Source of the DNA: Chloroflexota bacterium
GTDB taxonomy: Bacteria; Chloroflexota; Dehalococcoidia; Tepidiformales; Tepidiformaceae
DNA: 64,000 nt
Direction: 5' to 3'
Assembly (NCBI GenBank): GCA_016234445.1
Contig: JACRBT010000007.1
Location: 61,404-125,403, forward strand
In this document: positions 50,063 through 59,368 of the stretch, piece by piece
Layout of the letters: every line of letters starts with the position of its first letter
Position numbering within the stretch: position 1 is the first letter of the stretch
Notes under the pieces: generated by a model
Told to the model about the DNA's origin: nothing
What the model saw: only the letters and a program-made list of their open reading frames with translations
The model's database searches: none
Program-made: the position numbers and the translations under genes

Positions 50063-51351
50063 AGGCCCAGCCGGTCGAACGTGGCGCCGATGTTCTGGAG
50101 GTAGTACGAGTAGTCGAACAGCCCCCGCAGCTCAGCCTCCGGCAGTTTCGCCGTCACTTCCGGGTCGGCCAGCAGGAGGTCCAGGAACGGCTTCCGGCCC
50201 TTCCAGCTGGCCATCGCGTTCCGCTGGACGATCGCGTAGGAGGCCTGGCGGCTCATGCCCGTTTCGATCAGGGCCAGCAACACCCGCTGCGAAAACACCA
50301 GCCCGTACGACCGCCCCAGGTTCTCCAGCATGTGTTCGGGGTAGACGATCAGGCGGTCCATGATCCCCGTGAACAGCGACAGCATGTAGTCGAGCACCAG
50401 GCAGGCGTCCGGGAAGACGATCCGTTCCGTCGAGGAGTGGCTGATGTCGCGCTCGTGCCAGAGGGCCACGTTCTCCATCGCCGTCACGGCGTAGCCGCGG
50501 AGCACGCGGGCCAGCCCCGTGATCCGCTCGCACTTCTCGGGGTTTCGCTTGTGGGGCATCGCACTCGAGCCGGTCTGGCCCTCGTCGAACGGCTCCTCCG
50601 CTTCAAGCACTTCCGTCTTTTGCAGGGCCCGGATCTCGGTCGCGAACTTCTCCAGCGATGCCCCGATGAGCGCGAGCGTCGTCACGAACTGGGCGTGGCG
50701 GTCGCGCTGGATCACCTGGGTCGAAGCCGCCTCAAGGCCGAGCCCCAGCCGCTCGCAGACGATCTCTTCGAGCGCGGGCGGCACCGAAGCGTGCGTCCCC
50801 ACGGTCCCGCTGATGGCCCCGACGGCGACGGCTGCCCGGGCGTCTTCCAGCCGTTTCCGCGCCCGCCGGAGTTCATCGACCCAGACCGCCAGCTTCAGCC
50901 CGAAGGTCGTCGGCTCGGCGTGGACCCCGTGGGTGCGGCCCGTGCAGATCGTGTTCCTGTGTGCCTTCGCCTGGCGTTCGACGACCGCCGAGAGACCATC
51001 CAGCCCCTTGAGGAGGAGGTCGCAGGCGTCCCGCAGCTGGAGCCCGGTCGCCGTGTCCCAGACGTCCGAGCTCGTCAGGCCGAAGTGGACGTAGCGGCCC
51101 TCTTCCCCCAGCGACTCCGAGACAGAGCGCAGGAACGCGGTCACGTCGTGGTGGGTGATCCGGATGTATTCGTCCACTTTCGCGAGGTCGAAGGCCGCGT
51201 CTCGCCGGATCTTCTCCGCCGCCTCCCGCGGTATCTGTCCGAGGTCGGCCCACGCCTCGCAGGCGGCCACTTCCACGTCGAGCCAGCGGTCGTACTTCGC
51301 CTGGTCGGTCCAGAGGGCAGCCATCTCGGGTCGCGAATAGCGTGGGATCAT
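50059..51351 (-). CDS. purB: Adenylosuccinate lyase
   Basis: 430 residues. The fumarase-superfamily signature SSAMPHKRNPEKCERI is near residue 265, with HYGLTSSD-like region FGLTSSDVWDTA earlier. It acts twice in purine synthesis. TAGACT lies nine bases before the ATG, giving almost no leader. Confidence 0.95.
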   Translation of the reverse strand: MIPRYSRPEMAALWTDQAKYDRWLDVEVAACEAWADLGQIPREAAEKIRRDAAFDLAKVDEYIRITHHDVTAFLRSVSESLGEEGRYVHFGLTSSDVWDTATGLQLRDACDLLLKGLDGLSAVVERQAKAHRNTICTGRTHGVHAEPTTFGLKLAVWVDELRRARKRLEDARAAVAVGAISGTVGTHASVPPALEEIVCERLGLGLEAASTQVIQRDRHAQFVTTLALIGASLEKFATEIRALQKTEVLEAEEPFDEGQTGSSAMPHKRNPEKCERITGLARVLRGYAVTAMENVALWHERDISHSSTERIVFPDACLVLDYMLSLFTGIMDRLIVYPEHMLENLGRSYGLVFSQRVLLALIETGMSRQASYAIVQRNAMASWKGRKPFLDLLLADPEVTAKLPEAELRGLFDYSYYLQNIGATFDRLGL

Positions 51352-51360
51352 TGTCTCAAG

Positions 51361-51366
51361 AGTCTA
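51361..51366 (-). promoter_or_regulatory. -10 box near purB start
   Basis: TAGACT on the minus strand, nine bases before the ATG at 51351; transcription would begin two or three bases before the start codon. Confidence 0.4.
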
Positions 51367-51400
51367 CCCTGCGCCGCCCTCAGGTTCGAATCGACGGGCG

Positions 51401-51754
51401 CTATCGCCCCTTGCCGAGGACCGGGTCGCGGTACTCCTCGCGCGGTGGGCTGAAGACGTCGATGGCGACGCTCTCTTCCAGCACTTCCACCTCGTGGTCC
51501 ACGCCGCCGGGCACGCACCAGCTGTCGCCGGGGCCCAGTTCCAGCCAGCGGTCGCCGAGGCGGAAGCGGAAGCGGCCGCTCGCCAGGTAGCCGGTCTGTT
51601 CGTGCGGGTGGGTGTGCGCGGGGACGTGGCTGCCCTTCGCCATGTGGAGTTCGCAGAGCATCGTCCGGTCGCCCTCGCTCAGCGTCCGTCGGAAGATGCC
51701 CGGCAGCATCTCCACCGCCGTCGCCTCGCCGTTCTTCGTCAGCCCATCAGCCAT
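51401..51754 (-). CDS. Cupin-domain protein
   Basis: 117 residues. HTHPHEQTGYLASGRFRFRL and GDSWCVPGGVDHEVEV are the two cupin motifs with His/Glu metal ligands. Small cupins like this often act as sugar or amino-acid isomerases, dioxygenases or sensors. GAGGAGCGTGAG before the ATG at 51754 sets the start. Confidence 0.85.
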   Translation of the reverse strand: MADGLTKNGEATAVEMLPGIFRRTLSEGDRTMLCELHMAKGSHVPAHTHPHEQTGYLASGRFRFRLGDRWLELGPGDSWCVPGGVDHEVEVLEESVAIDVFSPPREEYRDPVLGKGR

Positions 51755-51799
51755 GGTCTCACGCTCCTCACCGTCGCCCCAAAGCCGGGCGTGCGCGCC

Positions 51800-51805
51800 A
51801 TGATA
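51800..51805 (-). promoter_or_regulatory. Probable -10 box of the cupin gene
   Basis: TATCAT on the minus strand, 45 bases before the start. Heptad array 6 lies about 30 bases further upstream. Confidence 0.35.
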
Positions 51806-51834
51806 CGGCACCGCCCGCGGCCCGCGGAGGCCAA

Positions 51835-51864
51835 TCGAAAATCAAAAGTCGGAAATCGAAAGTC
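51835..51864 (-). repeat. Heptanucleotide repeat array 6
   Basis: AT-richer units in 7-base register on the plus strand: TCGAAAA, TCAAAAG, TCGGAAA, TCGAAAG, TC. It ends four bases before the purE stop codon. Confidence 0.65.
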
Positions 51865-51868
51865 CCGG

Positions 51869-52336
51869 CTATCCCCTCGACTGGCGGTCGCGGAAGTCCT
51901 TGTAGGCGGCTCTGATCTCGGGGTGCTTCAGGGCGAGGATGGCGGCGGCGAGATAGGCGGCGTTCCGCGCCCCCCAGGCGCCGACTGCCACCGCGGCGAC
52001 CGGCACCCCCGGCGGCATCTGGAGCACGCCGAAGATGGCGTCCATCCCCCCGGCCACTTCGCTGCTCGCCAGGGGGATCCCGATGACCGGCAGCGTCGTC
52101 TGGGCGGCGACCGCACCCGGAAGGTGCGCCGCGCCCCCCGCCGCGCAGATCAGCACTTCGAAGCCGTCGCTTTCGGCGCGCTTGGCGAACTCCCGAACCT
52201 TGTCCGGCGTCCGGTGTGCCGACATCGCCCGCACCACATAGGGAATGCCGAGTTCGTCCAGGGCTTTCTTCGTCGGCTCCAGGAGCGGTTCGTCGTTCTG
52301 CGACCCCATCAGGATCGCCACCAGCGGATTCGTCAA
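51869..52336 (-). CDS. purE: N5-CAIR mutase
   Basis: 155 residues of class I PurE: MGSQNDEPLLEPTKKALDEL, MSAHRTPDKV (substrate Ser and His) and GGAAHLPG are present. It converts N5-CAIR to CAIR. purK, which usually supplies N5-CAIR, is not in the window. It overlaps purD by four bases. Confidence 0.95.
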   Translation of the reverse strand: MTNPLVAILMGSQNDEPLLEPTKKALDELGIPYVVRAMSAHRTPDKVREFAKRAESDGFEVLICAAGGAAHLPGAVAAQTTLPVIGIPLASSEVAGGMDAIFGVLQMPPGVPVAAVAVGAWGARNAAYLAAAILALKHPEIRAAYKDFRDRQSRG

Positions 52337-53604
52337 GACTCCACCCCCGAAGCAATGTCTTTCCGGTAGAACGAGTCAACGAACCGGACCCGCCGGGCGT
52401 TGTCATAGGCCTTCGCCCGCGCCTCGGCGACCGTCGCCCCCTGCGCCACCACGGTGAGCACGCGCCCGCCCATCGTCACGAGTCCGCGCGGGTCATACTT
52501 CGTCCCCGCCTGGAAGACCTGCACGTCTGGGTCCACGGCGTCCAGCCCCTCGATGATGTAGCCGAGCTTGTAGGTCGCCGGGTAGCCGCCGCTCGCGATG
52601 ACCACCCCCACGGCCGGCCGCGGCGACCATCGCACCTCGACCGTGTCCAGCTTTCCCCGCGCCGCGGCGTCGCAGATCTCGAACAGGTCGCTCTCCAGCC
52701 GCGGCATCAGCACCTGCGTCTCCGGGTCCCCGAACCGCGCGTTGAATTCGAGCGTGTAGACCCCGTTTGCGGTCACCATCAGGCCCGGGAAGAGCGTCCC
52801 GGCGAAGGGGTGGCCTTCCGCGGCCATGCCCGCCAGCACCCGGTCGACGACCTCGGCCTTGATGGTGGCCGCCAGTTCGCCGGTCACGGCCGAGGTCGGG
52901 CTGTAGGCGCCCATGCCGCCGGTGTTCAGGCCGATGTCCCCGTCCCCGGCGCGCTTGTAGTCGCTGGCGAAAGGCATCATCACGGCCGTCTTCCCATCGC
53001 AGAAGGCGTGCGCACTCGTCTCCCAGCCGCGCAGCTCCTCCTCGACGACGACCTCGTCGCCCGCCGACCCGAAGTCCCGCCGGACCATTGCAATGTCGAG
53101 CGCGTTTAGCGCTTCGGCATGCCCGGTGCACCCGATGGCGCCCTTTCCCGCGGCGAGCCCGCTGGCTTTCACCCACATCGGCCGGTCCGGCAGCGACTCC
53201 ACGTACCGGCAGGCGTCGCGGTAGTCGGTGAAACTGCGACCCGCTGCGGTCCGGATGCCGTGTTTCGCCATGAACGCCTTGGCCCAGGCCTTGCTCGACT
53301 CGATCCGCGCCGCCGCCGCGGTCGGGCCGTAGCAGAGGATCCCGGCCGCGGTCAGCCGATCCACGAGCCCCAGCGGCTGAGGGTCGTCCATGGTCGCCAG
53401 GTAGAGGTCGATCCGCAGTTCCTCCGCCGCTTTGACCAGCCCCTCGATGTCCTTCGGCTGGACCGGCACGTTCGTCGCTAGCCCGGCCGTCCCACCGTTC
53501 CCCGGCGCGACGAAGATCTCGTCCACGCGCGGGCTCTGCCGCAGCTTCCATGCGATCGCGTGCTCCCGCGCCCCCGCGCCCACAAGCAACACCCGCGCGC
53601 CCAC
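52333..53604 (-). CDS. purD: Phosphoribosylamine-glycine ligase
   Basis: 423 residues with the ATP-grasp signatures of PurD: VLLVGAGAREHAIAWKL, GPTAAAARIESSKAWAKAFM, and GFYNARFGDPETQ-like LEFNARFGDPETQVLMPR. The GTG start has GGAGG seven bases upstream. It overlaps purE. Confidence 0.96.
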   Translation of the reverse strand: MGARVLLVGAGAREHAIAWKLRQSPRVDEIFVAPGNGGTAGLATNVPVQPKDIEGLVKAAEELRIDLYLATMDDPQPLGLVDRLTAAGILCYGPTAAAARIESSKAWAKAFMAKHGIRTAAGRSFTDYRDACRYVESLPDRPMWVKASGLAAGKGAIGCTGHAEALNALDIAMVRRDFGSAGDEVVVEEELRGWETSAHAFCDGKTAVMMPFASDYKRAGDGDIGLNTGGMGAYSPTSAVTGELAATIKAEVVDRVLAGMAAEGHPFAGTLFPGLMVTANGVYTLEFNARFGDPETQVLMPRLESDLFEICDAAARGKLDTVEVRWSPRPAVGVVIASGGYPATYKLGYIIEGLDAVDPDVQVFQAGTKYDPRGLVTMGGRVLTVVAQGATVAEARAKAYDNARRVRFVDSFYRKDIASGVES

Positions 53605-53620
53605 CTACACGCCTCCCACG

Positions 53621-53651
53621 ATCGAAAATCGCCAACCGAAAATCGAAAATG
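53621..53651 (-). repeat. Heptanucleotide repeat array 7
   Basis: Four units on the plus strand (ATCGAAA, ATCGCCA, ACCGAAA, ATCGAAA) in the gap between the guaA stop and the purD start. They are close in sequence to array 6. Confidence 0.65.
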
Positions 53652-53654
53652 GCT

Positions 53655-55259
53655 TCATTCCCACTCGATCGTCCCCGGCGGCTTGCTGGTGATGTCGTAG
53701 ACCACGCGGTTGATCCCGTGCACCTCGTTCACGATGCGGTTCGACATGCGCCCGAGGAGGTCGTGCGGCAGCTTCGCCCAGTCGGCGGTCATCGCGTCGT
53801 CGGCCACCACCGCCCGGATTGCGACGGCGTAGCCGTAGGTCCGATAGTCGCCCATGACGCCCACCGTCTTCGTATCCGTCAGTACCGCGAAGCTCTGCCA
53901 GATGCTCCGGTAGAGGCCAGCCTTCTGGATCTCGTCCATGACGATAAGGTCGGCGCCGCGAAGCATGTCCAGCTTCTCTCGCGTGACCTCGCCCATCACC
54001 CGGATCGCCAGGCCCGGCCCCGGGAACGGGTGGCGCCAGACCATCTCCTCCTGCAGCCCCAACGCCTCGCCGATCCGCCGGACTTCGTCCTTGAACAACC
54101 AGCGCAGCGGCTCCACCAGCCCGAGCTTCATGTCCGCCGGGAGTCCGCCAACGTTGTGGTGCGTCTTGATCACCGCTGCCCCCGCGCCGTGGGAGCCGCT
54201 TTCGATGACATCCGGGTAGAGGGTGCCCTGGCAGAGGAAGTTCGCGTCTTCAATCTTCCGTGCCTCGCGCTCGAAGATCCGGATGAACGTCTCGCCGATC
54301 CGTTTCCGCTTCGTCTCCGGGTTCGTCACCTCCGCCAGCGCCGCCAGGAACTGCGCCTCCGCCTCGACGTGGATCAGGTTGATGGCCATGTGGCGTTCGA
54401 AGGTCGACACCACCTGCTCGGCCTCGCCCGCGCGGAGGAGGCCGTTGTCGACGAAGATGCAGGTGAGCTGGTCGCCGATCGCCTTGTGCACCAGCGCCGC
54501 CGCCACCGCGCTGTCGACGCCACCGGAGAGCCCGCAGATGACCCGCCCGGTGCCGACCTGCGCCCGGATCGCCGCGACTGTCTCTTCGATGAAGTTGCCC
54601 GGCGTCCACGTCCCTTCGCAGCCGCAGACATCCCGGACGAAGTTGCGCAGCATGTCTGCCCCGCGCGGCGTGTGGACGACCTCAGGGTGGAACTGCAGCC
54701 CGTAGTATCCCCGCGCGACGTCGGCCATCACGGCCACGGGCGAGTTGGCCGACTCGGCCACGGGCGCGAACCCCGGCGGCATCAGATCCACGCGGTCCCC
54801 GTGGCTCATCCAGACGTCCAGGTCTTCCGGCAACCCGGCGAGGAGCGGCGACGGCGCCGACTGCCGGATCCAGGCCGGCCCGAACTCCCTTTCCGTCCCC
54901 GGCGCGACCCGGCCCCCCAGCTGGTGTGCCAGCAGCTGCATCCCGTAGCAGATCCCGAGAACAGGCTTCCCGGATTCGTAGACCCAGAGCGGCGTTTGTG
55001 GCGCGCCTTCTTCATAGACGCTGGCCGGGCCGCCCGAAAGGATGAACCCGCGCACGTCCAGTCCGTCCACGCGGCTCGCCGGCGCGTCGAAGGGGATGAC
55101 CTCGCAGTAGACGCTCTGCTCGCGCACCCGCCGGGCGATAAGCATGCTGTACTGTGCCCCGAAGTCGATGACGACAACGGTCTCGTGGCCGCGCGCGGGG
55201 TCGTCGGCAGCGGCCCTTCTTGTCTCGGTCAGACTCTCGGTCAACGGGGGTGCTTCCAT
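53655..55259 (-). CDS. guaA: GMP synthase (glutamine-hydrolysing)
   Basis: 534 residues. The class I glutamine amidotransferase ([12 protein letters not shown] with the catalytic Cys, and HGDRVD) is followed by the ATP pyrophosphatase ([14 protein letters not shown]) and dimerisation domain (IEWE end). It converts XMP to GMP. It is the first gene of the purine cluster and has its own leaderless-type promoter. Confidence 0.97.
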   Translation of the reverse strand: MEAPPLTESLTETRRAAADDPARGHETVVVIDFGAQYSMLIARRVREQSVYCEVIPFDAPASRVDGLDVRGFILSGGPASVYEEGAPQTPLWVYESGKPVLGICYGMQLLAHQLGGRVAPGTEREFGPAWIRQSAPSPLLAGLPEDLDVWMSHGDRVDLMPPGFAPVAESANSPVAVMADVARGYYGLQFHPEVVHTPRGADMLRNFVRDVCGCEGTWTPGNFIEETVAAIRAQVGTGRVICGLSGGVDSAVAAALVHKAIGDQLTCIFVDNGLLRAGEAEQVVSTFERHMAINLIHVEAEAQFLAALAEVTNPETKRKRIGETFIRIFEREARKIEDANFLCQGTLYPDVIESGSHGAGAAVIKTHHNVGGLPADMKLGLVEPLRWLFKDEVRRIGEALGLQEEMVWRHPFPGPGLAIRVMGEVTREKLDMLRGADLIVMDEIQKAGLYRSIWQSFAVLTDTKTVGVMGDYRTYGYAVAIRAVVADDAMTADWAKLPHDLLGRMSNRIVNEVHGINRVVYDITSKPPGTIEWE

Positions 55260-55265
55260 CCCCGG

Positions 55266-55271
55266 ACGTTA
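55266..55271 (-). promoter_or_regulatory. -10 box for leaderless guaA transcript
   Basis: TAACGT on the minus strand, six bases before the ATG at 55259. Confidence 0.4.
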
Positions 55272-55280
55272 CAAGAAATG

Positions 55281-55286
55281 TATACT
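55281..55286 (+). promoter_or_regulatory. -10 box of tsaC
   Basis: TATACT, 16 bases before the ATG at 55303, giving a leader of about nine bases. The intergenic region to guaA is only 43 bases, so the two divergent promoters overlap. Confidence 0.5.
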
Positions 55287-55302
55287 TTGGTCAACGAATT
55301 CG

Positions 55303-55959
55303 ATGCCTGCCACCTGCGAACCCGCCACCCCTGAGGCCATCGCTCGAGCCGCCGCCGGCCTCGCCGCCGGGGGCCTTGCGATCGTCCCCACCGACACCGT
55401 CTACGGCATCGCCGCCGACCTCCGCCGCGACGACGCCGTCCGCGCCCTCTACGCCGCCAAGGGCAAGGGCGAAGCGGCGCCGCTCCAGGTCCTCTTCGGG
55501 CCAGATCTCGGCGAGGTCGAACTCTACGCCACCTGGACTCCCGCTGCCGCGTCTCTTGTGTCGGCGCTTGGGCCGGGCGGGTGGACCATCATCCTGCCCG
55601 CGGTGCCCGGGTGGGAGAGCCCCGCCCTCGCCGGCGGGCGCACCATAGGCGTCCGCATCCCGGATGCGCCGGTCGTCCACGCGCTCGTCGCCGCCCTCGG
55701 CGCCCCGCTCGCCGCCTCCAGCGCGAACCAGCACGGCAGCCCCAGCCCGCGCACCTGCGCCGAAGCCACCGCGGGAGTGGGCGCTCACTGTGCCATCGCC
55801 CTCGACGGCGGCCCCTGCCCGGCCGGCATCGACTCCACCGTGATAGACCTCTCCTCGGCCGAAGTCCGCATCCTCCGAGAAGGCGCCATAGACCGCCTCA
55901 CCGTCGCCCGTATACTGGATCTACCTGCCATCCCTGTCCTCAGGAGCGTGCGCCCGTGA
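55303..55959 (+). CDS. tsaC: Threonylcarbamoyl-AMP synthase
   Basis: 218 residues of the YrdC/Sua5 domain. LAIVPTDTVYGIAADLRR at about 25 and SSANQHGSPSPRTCAEA near 145 are the ATP/threonine-binding segments. It makes the precursor of the t6A tRNA modification. There is no C-terminal Sua5 domain. A TATACT box within its 3' end (55911-55916) may drive rpiB. Confidence 0.93.
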   Translation: MPATCEPATPEAIARAAAGLAAGGLAIVPTDTVYGIAADLRRDDAVRALYAAKGKGEAAPLQVLFGPDLGEVELYATWTPAAASLVSALGPGGWTIILPAVPGWESPALAGGRTIGVRIPDAPVVHALVAALGAPLAASSANQHGSPSPRTCAEATAGVGAHCAIALDGGPCPAGIDSTVIDLSSAEVRILREGAIDRLTVARILDLPAIPVLRSVRP

Positions 55960-56423
55960 AAGTGGCTTTCGGCGCCGACCACGCCGGGTTCGAACTCAAG
56001 CAACACCTGCTCGACACCGCCCGCGGCCTGGGACACGAGATCCTCGACTTCGGCACTCATGGCCCGGAAAGCGTCGACTACCCCGACTTCGCCGAGGCCG
56101 TCGCGGGCGCGGTCGTCCGGGGCGAAGCCGACCTCGGTGTCGTGATCTGCAGCAACGGCGTCGGCATCAGCATCACCGCCAACAAGGTCCCCGGGATCCG
56201 CTGCGCCCTCTGCCATTCGAGCTGGGGAGCCGCCCGCGCCCGGCAGCACGTCAACGCGAACGTCCTCGCCCTCGGGGCATGGGAGATCGGCCGCGCCATC
56301 GCCGACGACATCCTTACCGCGTTCCTTTCGAACGACTTCGAAGGCGGCCGCCACGATCGCCGGGTCGGCAAGATCATGGACGTCGAGCGCCGCGGCATCG
56401 GCGCGGAGACGGCGACCGCGTGA
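55956..56423 (+). CDS. rpiB: Ribose-5-phosphate isomerase B
   Basis: 155 residues. GADHAGFELKQHL begins the protein and VICSNGVGISITANKVPGIR holds the catalytic cysteine (family CGTG reads CSNG here). It interconverts ribose-5- and ribulose-5-phosphate. GTG overlaps the tsaC stop by four bases; CAGGAG precedes it. Confidence 0.93.
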   Translation: MKVAFGADHAGFELKQHLLDTARGLGHEILDFGTHGPESVDYPDFAEAVAGAVVRGEADLGVVICSNGVGISITANKVPGIRCALCHSSWGAARARQHVNANVLALGAWEIGRAIADDILTAFLSNDFEGGRHDRRVGKIMDVERRGIGAETATA

Positions 56424-57616
56424 GCGACGAATCCATCGGCAAGAAGACCGTCCGCGACCTGGATTTGGCCGGCCAGCGGGTCCTTCTCCGGGCCGACCTC
56501 AACGTCCCCATCGAAAACGGCCAGATCAGCGACGACACCCGCATCCGCGAGTCGCTCCCGACAATCTCCTACCTGCTCGACCGGGGCTGTCTCGTCGTCC
56601 TCTGCTCTCATCTCGGGCGCCCGAAAGGCCCTGACCCCGCGCTCACCCTCGCCCCCGTCGCCGCCCGGTTGCGCGAACTCCTCCCCGCGACGGGAGTGAC
56701 CTTCGCCGGCGACTGTGTTGGCGACGCGGCGGAAGCAGCCGTGGCAACGGCGAGGGCTCCGGGCATCGTCCTCCTCGAAAACCTCCGCTTCCACACCGAA
56801 GAAGAGAAGAACGATCCCGAATTCGCCCGCCAGCTCGCCTCGCTCGCCTCCGTCTACGTCAACGACGCGTTTGGCGCCGCCCATCGTGCCCACGCCTCCA
56901 CCGAAGGGGTCACCCACCACCTGCCTGCCGTCGCCGGCTTCCTGATGGAGAAGGAGGTCCGCTACCTCAGCGCCCTGGTCGCGAACCCGCCACGGCCGTT
57001 CGCCGCGGTCATCGGCGGCGCCAAAGTCAGCACGAAGCTGCCCGCCGTCGACCACCTCCTGCCGAAACTCGACATCCTCCTTCTCGGCGGCGGCATGGCG
57101 AACACGTTCCTCAAGGCTACCGGCATCGATGTCCGGGCTTCCCTCGTCGAGGACGAACAGGTGGCCGCCGCCCGCCGCATCCTGGATGAGGCCCGCAAGC
57201 GTGGCGTCGACGTCCACCTTCCCTCCGACGTTGTCGCCGCGGCCCGCTTCGCTGCCGACGCCCCTGCCGTCACCGTCGAGGCGAAGGATGTCCCAGAGGG
57301 CTACCTCATCCTCGACATCGGCCCCGCGACCGTCGCCTCCTATGCCGCCGCCCTCAACCGCGCGAAGGCCGTCGTCTGGAACGGGCCTATGGGCGTCTTC
57401 GAAATGGAACCGTTCGCCGGCGGGTCGATGGGCATGGCCCGCGCCATCGCCGGCCTCGATGCCGTCACCGTCGTCGGCGGCGGGGAGACGGCTGCCGTCG
57501 TCGCCCGTTCGGGCCTCGAAGCGCGCTTCACCCACGTCTCCACGGGCGGGGGCGCATCCCTCGAAATGTTGGAAGGCCGCGAACTCCCGGGCGTCGCCGC
57601 GCTCCTGGACGCCTGA
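56420..57616 (+). CDS. pgk: Phosphoglycerate kinase
   Basis: 398 residues. RVLLRADLNVPIENGQISDD, CSHLGRPKG, VLLENLRFH, GGAKVSTK and WNGPMGVFE are standard PGK motifs. It makes ATP from 1,3-bisphosphoglycerate. GTG overlaps rpiB (GTGA). Part of a sugar-phosphate operon with apgM and tpiA. Confidence 0.97.
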   Translation: MSDESIGKKTVRDLDLAGQRVLLRADLNVPIENGQISDDTRIRESLPTISYLLDRGCLVVLCSHLGRPKGPDPALTLAPVAARLRELLPATGVTFAGDCVGDAAEAAVATARAPGIVLLENLRFHTEEEKNDPEFARQLASLASVYVNDAFGAAHRAHASTEGVTHHLPAVAGFLMEKEVRYLSALVANPPRPFAAVIGGAKVSTKLPAVDHLLPKLDILLLGGGMANTFLKATGIDVRASLVEDEQVAAARRILDEARKRGVDVHLPSDVVAAARFAADAPAVTVEAKDVPEGYLILDIGPATVASYAAALNRAKAVVWNGPMGVFEMEPFAGGSMGMARAIAGLDAVTVVGGGETAAVVARSGLEARFTHVSTGGGASLEMLEGRELPGVAALLDA

Positions 57617-57618
57617 AC

Positions 57619-58182
57619 ATGCTCTTCGTCTTTCGCGGCGTCCGCGCCCTCCAGGTCCTGCTCGCGATCGCCGCTCTCGGCTGCGGGGTCGGCGCCGTCG
57701 TCCTCCTCAAGGCCTACACCGACGGCGAAGGCTGGCCGCTCCTCATCGTCTCCGCCCTCCTCGGGCTCGCCTTTCTCTGGCTCTTCTCCACGACCCTTCG
57801 CCTGCCCACGTCCTATGTCGCCGTCAGCGACGAACGCACCCGCATCCGCTTCGCCGGCTTCGTAGACACTGTCGTCTCCAACAAGGACATCGCGGGGGTG
57901 AGGCTCGCCAATCACCGCTTCATCGCCGGACTCGGCGTGCGGACGAACTTCAAGGGCGACGTCGCCCTCGTCTCCGCCTGGGGCGAGGTTGCCGAGATCA
58001 CCCTCAACCGGCCGATCCGCGTCTGGATCATCCCGCGGCTGCTCCCGGCCCGGGCCCGCCGGCTTCGCGTCAGCATCCGCAATCCCCAGAAACTCGTCGA
58101 CCGTTTCGGGGCACCGCCGGCCCAATCGCGCCCACCAGCACCGGCCCGTAAGATGAAGCACCGTGGACCTCGAACTCGCTAG
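57619..58182 (+). CDS. Small two-segment membrane protein with PH-like region
   Basis: 187 residues. Two N-terminal hydrophobic segments (LLAIAALGCGVGAVVLL and LIVSALLGLAFLWLF) precede a soluble beta-rich part (YVAVSDERTRIRFAGFVDTV, then RLANHRFIAGLGVRT) like the bacterial PH domain of the 2183-3118 protein. It is set between pgk and apgM, three bases after pgk, and overlaps apgM by 20 bases. Role unknown. Confidence 0.7.
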   Translation: MLFVFRGVRALQVLLAIAALGCGVGAVVLLKAYTDGEGWPLLIVSALLGLAFLWLFSTTLRLPTSYVAVSDERTRIRFAGFVDTVVSNKDIAGVRLANHRFIAGLGVRTNFKGDVALVSAWGEVAEITLNRPIRVWIIPRLLPARARRLRVSIRNPQKLVDRFGAPPAQSRPPAPARKMKHRGPRTR

Positions 58183-59365
58183 ACGCCTGAAGCAACCGAA
58201 CACCACCAAGATCATCCTCTGCGTCCTTGACGGTCTTGGCGGCCTTTCCCGCCGCGAGACCATCCGCAGTGAACTCGAAAAGGCCAGCATCCCGAACCTC
58301 GACAGGCTGGCCGCCCGCTCCGAAGTCGGGCTCTCCGTCCCCGTCGGCACGGGCATCACCCCCGGCAGCGGCCCCGGCCATCTTGCCCTCTTCGGCTACG
58401 ACCCCTACCGCTTCGACATCGGCCGCGGCGTCCTCGAAGCCGTCGGCATCGACTTCGACCTCGGCCCCGACGACGTCGCAGCCCGCGGGAACTTCTGCAC
58501 CCTCGACGCCTCCGGGAACATCAGCGACCGTCGCGCCGGCCGCGTCGCCACCGAACACTCGGCCCGGCTTGTCGAACGGCTCCGCGAGATCCGGCTGCCC
58601 GGCGTCCAGGTCCTCGTCGAGCCGGTGCGCGAGCATCGTTTCGTCCTCGTCCTCCGCGGCCCCGGCCTCGACGACCGCATTTCAACTACCGACCCCCAGG
58701 TGACCGGCGTGCCGCCCCTCCCGGCGCGCGGCGAAGCCCCCGAAGCGGCCCAGAGCGCGGCCCTTGTGAACGAGTTCGTTCGCCAGGCAACCGTCATGCT
58801 CCAGGGCGAACCGCAGGCGAACGGCCTCATGCTCCGCGGATTCGCGAAGTACCCGGCCCTGCCCCAGTTCCCCGAGATCTGGGGCCTCCGCTCCGCCGCG
58901 CTCGCGGTCTACCCCATGTATCGGGGGCTTGCGAAGCTCGCGGGCATGGACGCGCTCGCCTGCCCCGGCGGCCTGCAAGAACAGCTCGAAGTTGTCCGCC
59001 AGCGCTGGGACGACTACGACTTCTTCTTCATCCACTACAAGAAGACCGACGCCGCCGGTGAAGACGGCGACTTCGAACGCAAGTGCCACGCCCTGGAAGA
59101 GTTCGACGCCTGGCTCCCCTCCCTGATGGAAACCCACCCCGATGTCCTCATGATCGCCGGCGACCACTCCACGCCATCGACGATGGCCGCGCACTCCTGG
59201 CATCCCGTTCCCTTCCTCCTCCATTCTGCCTACGGCCGCGATGGGAACGCCCAGCACTTTACCGAGCCCGAGTGCCTCAAGGGCAGCCTCGGCATCTTCC
59301 CGGCCGTCGACGTCATGCCGCTCGCCATGGCCCACGCCATGCGCTTCCAGAAATACGGAGCCTGA
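58163..59365 (+). CDS. apgM: Cofactor-independent phosphoglycerate mutase (archaeal-type)
   Basis: 400 residues. The alkaline-phosphatase-type metal site appears as CVLDGLGGL near the N-terminus, TPGSGPGHLALFGYDPYR with the catalytic Ser, and IAGDHSTPSTMAAHSWHP. It interconverts 3- and 2-phosphoglycerate. The GTG overlaps the upstream gene by 20 bases and is eight bases after a TAAGAT box. Confidence 0.92.
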   Translation: MDLELARRLKQPNTTKIILCVLDGLGGLSRRETIRSELEKASIPNLDRLAARSEVGLSVPVGTGITPGSGPGHLALFGYDPYRFDIGRGVLEAVGIDFDLGPDDVAARGNFCTLDASGNISDRRAGRVATEHSARLVERLREIRLPGVQVLVEPVREHRFVLVLRGPGLDDRISTTDPQVTGVPPLPARGEAPEAAQSAALVNEFVRQATVMLQGEPQANGLMLRGFAKYPALPQFPEIWGLRSAALAVYPMYRGLAKLAGMDALACPGGLQEQLEVVRQRWDDYDFFFIHYKKTDAAGEDGDFERKCHALEEFDAWLPSLMETHPDVLMIAGDHSTPSTMAAHSWHPVPFLLHSAYGRDGNAQHFTEPECLKGSLGIFPAVDVMPLAMAHAMRFQKYGA

Positions 59366-59368
59366 CCC

